A DNA stretch of 64,000 bases from CALZKI01 sp964567585 (GTDB lineage Bacteria; Bacillota; Clostridia; Lachnospirales; Lachnospiraceae): assembly GCA_964567585.1 (NCBI GenBank), contig CAZMND010000003.1:1-64000 (forward strand), given 5' to 3'. The notes under the pieces are model-generated. The model saw only the letters and a program-made list of their open reading frames with translations, ran no database searches and was not told the origin of the DNA. Below are positions 33,723 through 42,452 of this stretch, piece by piece; the stretch's first letter is position 1; the number at the start of each line of letters is the position of its first letter. The translations under genes and the position numbers were made by a program.

Positions 33723-34448
33723 TCATTCTCCTCTTATATCCTTAATAACCTCTCCGGCTATTATCAGCCCTGCTACGGAAGGCACAAAGGCTACACTTCC
33801 CGGTACATCTTTTATTCTTCCCGTATTTTCTGAAGTTATTTGCTCATTTTCCTTTTTTTCTCTTTTAATTGGCTGTTCTTTGGAATAGACGACCTTTAAT
33901 TTCTTAATTCCGCGTTTTTTAAGTTCTGTGCGCATAACTCGCGCAAGCGGACACACCTGCGTATTATAAATGTCCGAAACCTCCAGCCTTGTCGGGTCTA
34001 ATTTATTTCCCGTACCCATACTGCTGATAATCGGAACACCTGCTTCATTTGCCCGAACAATAAGTTCCAGTTTCGCTGTCACCGTGTCGATGGCATCCAC
34101 AATATAGGTGTATTTTCCAAAATCAAATTCTCCCGAATTTTCCGGAAGAAAAAAACATTTATGAACTGTTACCTTTGCCGTCGGATTAATATCTAAAATC
34201 CGCTCTTTCATCACATCTACCTTATCTTTGCCCACTGAACTGTGGGTCGCAATAATCTGTCTGTTAATGTTGGATAAGGCTACGGTATCATTGTCGATTA
34301 GGTCAAATTTACCCACTCCGCTTCTTGCCAGTGCCTCAACGACATAACCGCCCACACCGCCGACGCCAAAAACCGCGACATGCGCATTTTGTAATTTTTC
34401 CAGTACTTCTGCACCAAGCAGCATTTCTGTCCGGACAAACTGTTCCAC
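33723..34448 (-). CDS. tcdA: tRNA threonylcarbamoyladenosine dehydratase (ThiF/E1-like)
   Basis: A 241-residue E1-like protein. The nucleotide-binding FGVGGVGGYVVEALARSG (27-44) is followed by DLIDNDTVALSNINRQ with the adenylation Arg, and PGSVAFVPSVAGLIIA near the end. This matches TcdA/CsdL, which cyclises t6A37 of tRNA to ct6A using ATP. The catalytic-Cys region TQVCPLARVMRTELKKRG fits. Alternative sulfur-carrier roles are less likely because no partner is near. Confidence 0.9.
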   Translation of the reverse strand: MEQFVRTEMLLGAEVLEKLQNAHVAVFGVGGVGGYVVEALARSGVGKFDLIDNDTVALSNINRQIIATHSSVGKDKVDVMKERILDINPTAKVTVHKCFFLPENSGEFDFGKYTYIVDAIDTVTAKLELIVRANEAGVPIISSMGTGNKLDPTRLEVSDIYNTQVCPLARVMRTELKKRGIKKLKVVYSKEQPIKREKKENEQITSENTGRIKDVPGSVAFVPSVAGLIIAGEVIKDIRGE

Positions 34449-34475
34449 TTACTTTTCCTCATTTCGGATTTATTT

Positions 34476-35519
34476 TTACAATATTTCTTCTATAAACACG
34501 GTACGTTCCTGTCCTAAGTCCACAATTTTATCTTCCGTAATCGGTCTGTTCACACGGTTATAATAAATTTTAACAACCGGTCTTGGCCCCTTATTTTTAC
34601 GGATATTTGAAACAATTCCCACTTCTTTTGTGGAAAGTCGTACCATCGCCCCAAGCGGATAAATCGCAATATTATTCGCAAACGATTCCACTACCTTCGG
34701 ATCAAAATAAAATCCGCTGGCACCGTATAATTCCTCGATTGCCATATATGGCATTATTCCCTTGTTGATGACCGCATGCGCAAAATGTGCGCAAACACGT
34801 ACAATTCTCGCAGAAATCGGAATTTCCTCGGCTTTTTGCCCTTTAGGGAACCCTGAACCGTCCCAATTCTCATGATGAGACTGGATACAGTTTGCAATGA
34901 CTCTCGGGATATTCTTCTGCAATGCAAAATAATATCCATAGGTAGGATGTTCCTTCCACAAGCTCTGTTCCTGCGGCGGTAATTCCTTCATTGTAAGAAG
35001 TGTAGGCATTTCCGCCATACCAATGTCATGCAAAAGTCCTCCTACAATTGCACATACCATTTCTTCTGCAGAAAGTCCCAGACATCCTGCCACAAGTCCG
35101 CTCAATACTGCGGTATATAAACCGTTCTCATACAAACGGAGTTTATCAATGACTCTCAGTTCCACCAAGAAACCGACAATCTCCTCATTCTTAGCCAGTT
35201 TTTTGATTAAACTTTCCAACTGGGCAGCTACCTTAACTACGTCATCATTTTTATTTGCTTCCGGTCTGTTGGGTGAAATCTGCCTCAAAATACGGATAAA
35301 ATCTTCCACCAGAAGTTCTTCCATTTTATCAGAGGGCGAAATGAACAACGTATAAATATCCGCTACATCCACCTCTAAAATGCCAAACTCCCTGAATTTT
35401 TCAATATTTCTGTTGGTAATAACAGAACCTGCCGTCAAAAGGCATTTTCCATCCGGCAAGAAAACCGCCTGTTCCAGTTTCATACCCGGTTTAACTCTCG
35501 ATATTGGTAATAAACTCAT
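34476..35519 (-). CDS. HD-GYP domain phosphodiesterase
   Basis: A 347-residue protein. The N-terminal part (1-100) is a DUF3391-like or PAS-less sensor starting LLPISRVKPGMKLEQAVF. The HD-GYP domain (about 120-290) shows GGLLHDIGMAE, HPTYGYYFAL and HHENWDGSGFPKGQ, the last being a good match to the HHE..DGxGYP motif (F in place of Y). A C-terminal tail (VRLSTKEVGIVSNIRKNKGPRPVVKIYYN) is typical. It hydrolyses cyclic di-GMP and may lower it to favour motility. A GGGGAGAAGGA ribosome site lies just before the ATG. Confidence 0.92.
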   Translation of the reverse strand: MSLLPISRVKPGMKLEQAVFLPDGKCLLTAGSVITNRNIEKFREFGILEVDVADIYTLFISPSDKMEELLVEDFIRILRQISPNRPEANKNDDVVKVAAQLESLIKKLAKNEEIVGFLVELRVIDKLRLYENGLYTAVLSGLVAGCLGLSAEEMVCAIVGGLLHDIGMAEMPTLLTMKELPPQEQSLWKEHPTYGYYFALQKNIPRVIANCIQSHHENWDGSGFPKGQKAEEIPISARIVRVCAHFAHAVINKGIMPYMAIEELYGASGFYFDPKVVESFANNIAIYPLGAMVRLSTKEVGIVSNIRKNKGPRPVVKIYYNRVNRPITEDKIVDLGQERTVFIEEIL

Positions 35520-35598
35520 ATTCCTTCTCCCCTAGGATGTCCCATAATATATTAATTATACTACATTTTTAATAAACGCAAAAGAATTTTTTTAGGTC

Positions 35599-37392
35599 TT
35601 ACACAGGCAGGCTTTCCCTTACGCATAAAGCGCCCCAGCCAACCTGTGAATTGGGATATTCCGACACCCCTGAAATCTGCCTTGCTCCGTTTAATAAATA
35701 CGCCTTCACTTTCTGCCCGTATAAATACGGGTCATTTCCATTCACAATTCCCCATTCCATAAGGAGCGCCGCACTTCCCGTAACGATAGGCGTTGCAAAA
35801 CTGGTTCCGCTAACTGCCTCTATCGTATATTCCTCTCTTGTATTGTTCCGACTCGGCGGAAATGGTAAAAAAGTCTGTATACGCCTACTGATAACAATAT
35901 TTTCCCCCGGTGCGGCTATATCCGGTTTTACACTCTGAACCACAATACGGCTTTTTTGTTCATCTCCAAGATTAAAACCTCTTCCCGAGAAACTTGCATA
36001 GCTGTCTGTTGCACCATTGTAAGCCCCAACCGTAATAACCTTTCCTGCTGTAGACGGAATGGTGAAGGTAGCTTCCGGTGTGGGTGTGAAAAACCGTGTA
36101 TTTTCTCCTCTTGTTACACCGCTTGGCATATACAAATCATATCTTCCATATACAATCTGTTCTCCCAGTATTTGTATTTCCCATATGCCTGCATTTAAAT
36201 AACCCGTGTTATTATTAAAGCCACTTATGGGAGATAATTCAAAATAAATTTCCTGATTTACAGAATACGGGGCCGGCTCACCTACATACGTTAAAATTTC
36301 GGTTCCCGATAGCAAATTGACTTTTTTCCCCAAACCATTTGTATCGATTTCTAGTTGTTGACCATCTGGGGCAATGAAAAAAATGCGGAATCTGTCCACA
36401 TAATTCTTCCATAACTGAATGGATAAACTACTTTCATACTCTCCTATGGAAAATTGTTGTCCTGCCCGCTCTCCGCTTGTCAGAAAGCCTCCCGCATGCC
36501 CAAAAGTTGTACCTTCATTACCACTTCCCACACAAATAACACTTCTACCGATTTCAGATACATTATCCATAAAACGCTCCAAAATGGAGGTTCCGTCGTG
36601 AGAACCATAGGTATTCCCAAAGCTCAAATTAACCGCTATCGGCATCTGCATAGAAACAGCCTTTTTGACCACATAAGTCAGTCCGCTCATTAACTGTGTG
36701 GTCCTAGGAAAAGACTCATTAACAGATATTCCAAGTTTTACAATAATCAAATTACTATCCGGCGCAACACCTTGGAAACGCTCTCCCGAACCGTTTCCGT
36801 TACCTGCGGCTATTTTGGTAACTGCCGTACCATGTCCGGAAACATCTATAGGCAGACTGTTTTCACTCATACCGGATGACTCACGTGCTAAAAGGACCTC
36901 ATTTATTTCTTCTTCCGTCCATTCTTTTCCCGTCTGCTGGTCCAAAAAATACTTAACTCTGGTCGTTCCGTCACTATTTCTAAAATCCCGATCCCATAAA
37001 TCCAATCCCGAATCCAGAATTCCAACAAGAGTATTCCTGCCGGACAAACCAAAAGGCTCGGCAGTTACCTGAAAAATACAGGAAACCCTTTTACTCTCCA
37101 GTATAGAATAGAAAAGTCGCTTAGGCTTTTCCACATACTCTATCTCAGGACGGCTAATTAGCTCAGCTATCCTGTTTTCCGGGATTACAATAATGGCATA
37201 ACCCAATATTAATTCTTCAACGGTTCCTCCCAAACCTTGTACAAAAGTTAAATCACCATTATATTTTACTATCAATTCCCACGTATTTTCTCTTGGATTA
37301 AACCCGACGCCAATGTCATTTTCAAAATTTACGGCTGTTTTATCTGTTTGAAGTGCAACATTTAAGAGATTTTCTAATTTCTGTGAATCCAT
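35599..37392 (-). CDS. Csp-like S8 subtilase (germination protease family)
   Basis: A 597-residue subtilase with intact triad D127 (GILDSGLD), H187 (SGHGTAV) and S531 (SGTSFATPI). It has a short propeptide-like N-terminus (1-100) and a jelly-roll insertion between H and S. Length and layout match clostridial CspB-type proteases, which activate the cortex hydrolase SleC when spores germinate; spoVA genes in the window agree. No signal peptide. No Shine-Dalgarno is seen before the ATG (TTTAGTATATGG), and a TAG two codons upstream fixes the start. A hairpin element lies just upstream. Confidence 0.85.
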   Translation of the reverse strand: MDSQKLENLLNVALQTDKTAVNFENDIGVGFNPRENTWELIVKYNGDLTFVQGLGGTVEELILGYAIIVIPENRIAELISRPEIEYVEKPKRLFYSILESKRVSCIFQVTAEPFGLSGRNTLVGILDSGLDLWDRDFRNSDGTTRVKYFLDQQTGKEWTEEEINEVLLARESSGMSENSLPIDVSGHGTAVTKIAAGNGNGSGERFQGVAPDSNLIIVKLGISVNESFPRTTQLMSGLTYVVKKAVSMQMPIAVNLSFGNTYGSHDGTSILERFMDNVSEIGRSVICVGSGNEGTTFGHAGGFLTSGERAGQQFSIGEYESSLSIQLWKNYVDRFRIFFIAPDGQQLEIDTNGLGKKVNLLSGTEILTYVGEPAPYSVNQEIYFELSPISGFNNNTGYLNAGIWEIQILGEQIVYGRYDLYMPSGVTRGENTRFFTPTPEATFTIPSTAGKVITVGAYNGATDSYASFSGRGFNLGDEQKSRIVVQSVKPDIAAPGENIVISRRIQTFLPFPPSRNNTREEYTIEAVSGTSFATPIVTGSAALLMEWGIVNGNDPYLYGQKVKAYLLNGARQISGVSEYPNSQVGWGALCVRESLPV

Positions 37393-37415
37393 ATACTAAA
37401 TATATGAAAAAAGAC

Positions 37416-37530
37416 AAAAAAATAATCGGCGGTTAGCCGACTATTTTTTTTGAGGGGTTCGACGATTATTTATCGTAAGGAAGGGTATTTTGCAATACCT
37501 CAAAACGATTGCTTTCGCAATTCGTTTGAC
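37416..37530. repeat. Cluster of three hairpins between csp-like gene and LysR gene
   Basis: Three inverted repeats follow one another. H1 pairs 37421-37430 with 37436-37445, with A7 and T-rich flanks on either side, so it is terminator-like on both strands. H2 is GGTATT-TTGC-AATACC near 37484-37499. H3 is AAACGATTGC-TTTC-GCAATTCGTTT near 37503-37527, with one bulge. Neither divergent gene needs a terminator here, so this is a structured leader, an attenuator or a mobile-type palindromic element. Confidence 0.55.
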
Positions 37531-37553
37531 TTTACTCTCATATTGTATTACAT

Positions 37554-37626
37554 TTTAATAAATAAGTAAAATTCATTTTTTTCATTTAATAAGTGAATTT
37601 TATTCAACTATCTTTTAATAAATAGG
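37554..37626 (+). promoter_or_regulatory. Probable LysR operator region
   Basis: TTCATTTA-A-TAAGTGAA (37581-37597) is a near-perfect palindrome fitting the T-N11-A type. It is nested in the inverted repeat TAAAATTCA (37567-37575)/TGAATTTTA (37594-37602). TTTTAATAAATA occurs on both sides (near 37554 and 37614). AGGAG just before the LysR ATG overlaps the last copy. Autoregulation is likely. Confidence 0.5.
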
Positions 37627-37637
37627 AGTCTGTAAAT

Positions 37638-38519
37638 ATGACATTATTAAGTTATGAAATTTTTTATACGGTGGCCCAGGAAAAAAGTTTCCAAAAAGCC
37701 GCTAAATTACTGAATATGACACCCTCCGCAATCAGCCATGCAATAACCTCTATGGAAAAGGAACTGGGCTTTTCATTATTTATCCGAAACAAAAACGGTA
37801 CAGTCCTGACCAGCAATGGCGAAGCTATCTACCCACAAATTCTGGAAATTTTGAACAGTAATGAATATTTATTGCAATCCGTAGCACAGTTAAAGGGACT
37901 TCAATCCGGTACCATCAAAGTGGGCTGCTTTAATAGCGTTTGCACCGCATGGATGCCCGCTATTATGACCGCTTTCCGTAAGGAATACCCTGAAATCACA
38001 GTAAAAATCTTCCAGGGTACCTACGCCGATGTGGAACAATGGCTCAAAAACGGCACCATCGATGTGGGCTTTCTTTCCGAATCCTGTACCAAAGACTTTT
38101 TTTACACGTCCCTTTATAAAGACCAGCTTCTTTGCCTTACTCCGAAAAACTTTCCGGTTGCTAATCCCGACTATATTTCCATCGCCGAACTGGAAAATCA
38201 GGAGTTTGTTTTTCAGCGTGAAGCCTGTGATACCGATGTTCAGGCTTTTTTGGACAAATATCACATTTCCATAAAAACAATTCACCACGTAATTGATGAC
38301 CAGTCCACCGTGGCACTTATTGAAGCCGGTATGGGAATCGGAATTATGCCGGAAATTTTGGTGAAAAAAATGAGTAGTAACATAAACTCCTATGCATTGT
38401 ATCCCGCTGAATACCGTACTATTTGTTTAGCTACTACCCACCCGCACGTTATGTCGCCTGCGGTAAACTGTTTTATTCAATTTGTAAATAACATGGATTT
38501 GGAACACTTAAATTCTTAA
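37638..38519 (+). CDS. LysR-family transcriptional regulator
   Basis: A 293-residue LysR protein. The winged-helix (1-60) reads FYTVAQEKSFQKAAKLLNMTPSAISHAITSMEKELGFSLFIR, with the usual A-x-x-L-N-x-(T/S)-x-S-A-I-S recognition pattern. The effector domain (about 90-285) has GTIKVGCFNSVCTAWMP and GMGIGIMPEILV. AGGAG lies 12 bases before the ATG. The likely operator is in its own upstream region, between it and the divergent csp-like gene. The target genes are unknown. Its stop overlaps that of the M18 peptidase gene by 4 bases. Confidence 0.92.
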   Translation: MTLLSYEIFYTVAQEKSFQKAAKLLNMTPSAISHAITSMEKELGFSLFIRNKNGTVLTSNGEAIYPQILEILNSNEYLLQSVAQLKGLQSGTIKVGCFNSVCTAWMPAIMTAFRKEYPEITVKIFQGTYADVEQWLKNGTIDVGFLSESCTKDFFYTSLYKDQLLCLTPKNFPVANPDYISIAELENQEFVFQREACDTDVQAFLDKYHISIKTIHHVIDDQSTVALIEAGMGIGIMPEILVKKMSSNINSYALYPAEYRTICLATTHPHVMSPAVNCFIQFVNNMDLEHLNS

Positions 38520-39778
38520 GCACCATAATACTGCTTCATCATCTTATACAGATATACCGTATCCTCACTTCCTGCGGTTTCTACACTGCAATGCATTGCA
38601 AGTTGCGCAAGACCTATATCTGCGGCGTTCACTGAAATATGAGCCGTGGATATATTTCCAAGTGTTGCCCCACCAGGCTCATCCGAACGATTGACATAAG
38701 TCTGAAATGGCACTTTCGCACTTTCACAAAGCATTTTTATTTGTGCTGCGGACACGCCATCTGTTGTGTATTTCTGATTTGCATTAAATTTAATAACCAC
38801 TCCTCCATTTAGAACAGGTCTATTGGTTGGGTCTGCTTTTTCCGGATGATTCGGATGCAGAGCATGACCATTATCTGCAGAAATCAAAAAGCTTTCTGCC
38901 AATTTTTGGCGCATAGCACCCTTTCCCAAATAAAAGCACTCTGCAATTCTCTCCAGCACATCTTCCAAAAAAGTAGAATCTGCTCCCTGCTTGGTGCTAC
39001 TGCCTACCTCTTCATTGTCAAAAACAGCACACACATTTACATATTCCTTTGGCTGTTCTTCTGCCATTGCCATAATCAGTGCAAAAGCACATTGTAAATC
39101 ATCCAGTCTCGGTGAATAAATGAATTCTTTATTTAAGCCCAGATAAGCCGGTTTTTGCCTTACATACAAAAATAAATCCTGTCCTAATATATCCTCTTTG
39201 GCAATTTCATACTGTTTTGATAAATAATGTAAGAGCCCTTTTTCCCCGATTTTTCCACCCATAAGCGGTAACAAATCCACCTGTGGATTGTAGGAAAACC
39301 CCTTATTAATTTCCCGATTCAAATGAATCGCCACATTAGGAATAATCATACTGTCCATATCCACATTCACAAGTCTGCTTCCTTCTTTTGTCACAATTCG
39401 TCCCGCAATGGATAACGGTCTGTCAAGCCACGATGAATAAACCAGTCCGCCATAAGGTTCTACATTGATCTTAGTATAGGCTTTTTCAACCTCTATTTCA
39501 GGATTTTCTTTTACCTTAAAACAAGGGGAATCACTGTGGGCTGCCGCCATATGAAACCCTTTAAAATTCCTTTCCGGAATACCAAATGCCACTATGGAAG
39601 AATCATTTCGCGTAACATAGTATTTCCCTTGGGGTATCAGTTCCCATTCCTCATTTTCTAAAAGTTTTGTATATCCTTTTTCCTTCAAAATCTCTTCACA
39701 GCTGTTAATTGCATGGAAGGAAGTCGGTGAATTTTCTATAAAATGAAACAAATTCTCGTTCAACTTTTCTTTTTTCAT
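38516..39778 (-). CDS. M18-family aspartyl/metallo-aminopeptidase
   Basis: A 420-residue cytosolic M18 peptidase. Metal ligands appear in AAHSDSPCF (H and D), the EVGSST segment after VCAVFDNEE, and SADNGHALHPNHPEK near the end. The family forms dodecamers and cuts acidic or neutral residues from peptide N-termini with two Zn or Co ions. GGGAGG lies 4 bases before the ATG. It is monocistronic and convergent with the LysR gene. Confidence 0.92.
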   Translation of the reverse strand: MKKEKLNENLFHFIENSPTSFHAINSCEEILKEKGYTKLLENEEWELIPQGKYYVTRNDSSIVAFGIPERNFKGFHMAAAHSDSPCFKVKENPEIEVEKAYTKINVEPYGGLVYSSWLDRPLSIAGRIVTKEGSRLVNVDMDSMIIPNVAIHLNREINKGFSYNPQVDLLPLMGGKIGEKGLLHYLSKQYEIAKEDILGQDLFLYVRQKPAYLGLNKEFIYSPRLDDLQCAFALIMAMAEEQPKEYVNVCAVFDNEEVGSSTKQGADSTFLEDVLERIAECFYLGKGAMRQKLAESFLISADNGHALHPNHPEKADPTNRPVLNGGVVIKFNANQKYTTDGVSAAQIKMLCESAKVPFQTYVNRSDEPGGATLGNISTAHISVNAADIGLAQLAMHCSVETAGSEDTVYLYKMMKQYYGA

Positions 39779-39885
39779 AATGCCTCCCTAAAGAATCACT
39801 TTTTCTTATCATAGCACATTTTCTATTTATAGTCTTTGATTTATTTTGTATAATAGGCTTATCCCTGACGAAAGGAACCCCCAAA

Positions 39886-41028
39886 ATGAAAAAATCTGCC
39901 AAAGCCATAATTTTTCTTACATCAGTATTTGCCATAATTCTCACAATTATGCTGATTTTTCTTTTAAAAGCCAATACCGGTATGTCTATGTCAGCAACAG
40001 ATTTTTATGTAGGCGGCGACCTTTCCTCTATTATTGAAGTGGAAGAAAACGGTGGAACTTTCTATGACGATGCCGGGAATGAGCAGGACGTTTTTAAAAT
40101 TCTCAAAGAAAATGGTATGAACAGTATCCGAATCCGTATTTGGAACGACCCTGTTGATGAAAACGGCACCCCCTATGCAAATGGTCACAACGACCTTGCC
40201 ACTGCTATTCAAATCGGGAAACGTGCTACCGCCTGTGGAATGCGCGTATTTATTGATTTTCATTACTCCGATTATTGGGCTGACCCATCCAGTCAAACCG
40301 TTCCAAAAGACTGGGAAAACCTGACTTTTGAAGAAAAAGAGCAGGCCCTTTATACATACACAAAGGAATCCTTACAGTCTCTGCTTGATAGTGGAGTCAA
40401 TGTCACTATGGTTCAAATCGGTAACGAAACCACCAGCGGTATTGCAGGCGAATATGAGTGGGATAAGATGACCACACTTATGTCCGCAGGTTCAAAGGCC
40501 GTACGCGAAATTGCCACGGAAAATGACCGTGAAATTTTGGTTGCCATACATTTTACCGAATATAACCATTTTAACTGGTATGCCGATCAATTGGAACTAT
40601 ATAGCGTAGATTATGACGTTTTTGCCGCCTCCTACTATCCCTATTGGCATGGTAGTTTGGAAGGTCTGCAAGAGTCCCTGAAAAACATCATCAATAAGTA
40701 CGAAAAGAAAATACTGATTGCAGAATTTGCTTATCCCTATAACTTTACCAATCAGGATAATATGCAAAATGCCTTATCCTTTGGAAGTTCCTTAGATTTT
40801 CCTTATACAGTAAGTAAAACCGGACAGGCAGAATGCATAGAAGACATATATAAAACAGCCACCGCCCTCGGCGATGACTGTCTTGGTCTGTTTTATTGGG
40901 AACCGGCTTGGAAAGCCATCCCCGATTCCGATTATATTGGTTCTCCTTGGGAAAACCAGGCTCTTTTTGACAGTGAAGGAAATCCTCTTCCTGCCCTAAG
41001 AAGTTTTCTTTTTTCTGAAAACCATTAG
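39886..41028 (+). CDS. GH53 endo-beta-1,4-galactanase, membrane anchored or secreted
   Basis: A 380-residue GH53 enzyme. The N-terminal hydrophobic segment (7-27) follows KK and lacks a clear cleavage site, so it is an anchor or a signal. The barrel begins FYVGGDLSSI and shows DFHYSDYWADP, QIGNETTSG with acid/base E181, and LIAEFAYPYNF with nucleophile E280. It cuts beta-1,4-galactan side chains of pectin outside the cell. No carbohydrate-binding module follows. AAAGGA lies about 8 bases upstream of the ATG. No transporter for galacto-oligosaccharides is adjacent; the GH36 at 57.5 kb may work on related sugars. Confidence 0.93.
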   Translation: MKKSAKAIIFLTSVFAIILTIMLIFLLKANTGMSMSATDFYVGGDLSSIIEVEENGGTFYDDAGNEQDVFKILKENGMNSIRIRIWNDPVDENGTPYANGHNDLATAIQIGKRATACGMRVFIDFHYSDYWADPSSQTVPKDWENLTFEEKEQALYTYTKESLQSLLDSGVNVTMVQIGNETTSGIAGEYEWDKMTTLMSAGSKAVREIATENDREILVAIHFTEYNHFNWYADQLELYSVDYDVFAASYYPYWHGSLEGLQESLKNIINKYEKKILIAEFAYPYNFTNQDNMQNALSFGSSLDFPYTVSKTGQAECIEDIYKTATALGDDCLGLFYWEPAWKAIPDSDYIGSPWENQALFDSEGNPLPALRSFLFSENH

Positions 41029-41442
41029 TTTACTGAATACATAATTTAAAATGGTTACAACTACCGCTACTATAAAAGTTGCTACCCAGTCTGCATAAGG
41101 AACTTTCCATTTCATAAAAATCGGCGGTAACAGCCACATACCAAACATATCCGTAAACAATGTGATTACACGTGACGCCGTAAAAGAAACAAATTCTTTC
41201 AAAATTCTAGGATTCTTGCTCATAAATACATATTTTCGATTGGTCACATATGCAAACAAAACACCTGCAACCCAGCGGATAATTACCGCAACCTGCATCT
41301 GGAATGCACTGGTTTCTACATCCAAAAATAACTTGCTTATTCCATAAGCAGCCCAACTGACTATCGTAGTCAATACGCCCACTATCAAATAAACAATCAA
41401 TTCTCTATACTTTATCATAAGTTCTTTAATTTTCTTAAACAT
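40996..41442 (-). CDS. GtrA-family membrane protein
   Basis: A 148-residue four-helix GtrA protein (ELIVYLIVGVLTTIVSWAAYGISK, then RWVAGVLFAYVTNRKYVF and ILNYVFSKLMVF). The family takes part in moving undecaprenyl-linked sugars for surface glycan decoration. The start is set at 41442 (MFKKIKELM): AAAGAAAGG lies 9 bases upstream and the promoter start site lies near the farther ATG at 41475. Its end overlaps the convergent GH53 gene by 33 bases. No partner glycosyltransferase is next to it. Confidence 0.88.
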   Translation of the reverse strand: MFKKIKELMIKYRELIVYLIVGVLTTIVSWAAYGISKLFLDVETSAFQMQVAVIIRWVAGVLFAYVTNRKYVFMSKNPRILKEFVSFTASRVITLFTDMFGMWLLPPIFMKWKVPYADWVATFIVAVVVTILNYVFSKLMVFRKKKTS

Positions 41443-41480
41443 AGCATATAACCTTTCTTTTGCGTTTTTCAACATAAGGT

Positions 41481-41509
41481 ATTATATATAGTTTTTCAAA
41501 AAATAGCAA
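41481..41509 (-). promoter_or_regulatory. Probable sigma-A promoter of gtrA
   Basis: TTGCTA at 41509-41504, 17 bases, then TATAAT at 41486-41481 on the minus strand. The transcript start would fall near 41475, making the upstream ATG there leaderless and favouring the 41442 start. Confidence 0.6.
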
Positions 41510-41531
41510 ATAATATATCTTTTTTAAACGA

Positions 41532-42443
41532 TTATAGTTCCAATTCCCAACATTCTTCAATCACTCCATCGCCCCATTCCGATTTATCATTCGATGAAAT
41601 CTTGCAAAATCCATGTGTTTCATAAACATGACGTGCAATCACCTGTGCGGTTATTGTCAATAAAAAAACTTTTTTATATCCTTTTTCACGGCAAAAATCC
41701 AAGGCCATATCCATAAGACGGTTTCCATATCCGCGTTGACGCATTTCCGGTTCTAACATAAAGAAACGTAACTGTGCCGTTGACTCATCTGCCTTTGCAA
41801 TTGCGATACTGCCGGCAGGAACACCATTACATTCGAGAATTTTCAAGCAATCGCTCTCGGGGTTATATCGGTCTACAAATCGATACACGATTTCATCTAC
41901 ATACGCTGAAAAAGTACCGCTCAGATGTCTTTCTGCATAATATAATGTTTTATGACGTGAAATAACATATTCTATATCACTTTGTGTAAAGGGCCGAATT
42001 GTTATGATATCATTTGCATCACTTAACTTGTTACGTATCATAACCATCGCCTTCCAGACACTTTCCCGGTCAACATCATTCAATTTATTAAAGATTGCCC
42101 CGATACGGTTACTTTGAATATCGCTAAGTCTGTTAAATTCTCTTCTCCCCAATTCTGTCAAACGGACATATCGAATACGACTGTCAGTTTGTGACTGTGT
42201 CTTTTCTATCAAACCGCGTTTTTCAAATTTGGCAAGCATACGGCTCATATAACTGCGGTCAATATTCAACTGTTGAATAAGAATATTTGCTGTGCATCGT
42301 TCTGTTTTACTGATTTCCAGTAAAACATCTTTCTCAGTCAACGTATACCCGGTTTCCAAAATCGCAGAATCTATCTGTTTCAACAAATTTTGATAAACCT
42401 TATTAAAACCCTGAATGTCAGCAATTTTATCAGAAGAAAACAT
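41532..42443 (-). CDS. MarR-GNAT fusion regulator/acetyltransferase
   Basis: A 303-residue fusion. Residues 1-140 form a MarR winged helix (ILIQQLNIDRSYMSRMLAKFEKRGLIEKTQSQTDSR, then VRLTELG). Residues 150-303 form a GNAT domain with the acetyl-CoA loop EPEMRQRGYGNRLMDMAL (Q-x-x-G-x-G/A type) and a C-terminal VYETHGF motif. It is probably an autorepressor whose GNAT domain senses or modifies a small molecule exported by the EamA protein encoded 9 bases upstream. The paired operator lies at 43364-43410. Confidence 0.9.
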   Translation of the reverse strand: MFSSDKIADIQGFNKVYQNLLKQIDSAILETGYTLTEKDVLLEISKTERCTANILIQQLNIDRSYMSRMLAKFEKRGLIEKTQSQTDSRIRYVRLTELGRREFNRLSDIQSNRIGAIFNKLNDVDRESVWKAMVMIRNKLSDANDIITIRPFTQSDIEYVISRHKTLYYAERHLSGTFSAYVDEIVYRFVDRYNPESDCLKILECNGVPAGSIAIAKADESTAQLRFFMLEPEMRQRGYGNRLMDMALDFCREKGYKKVFLLTITAQVIARHVYETHGFCKISSNDKSEWGDGVIEECWELEL

Positions 42444-42452
42444 AAGCCCTCC

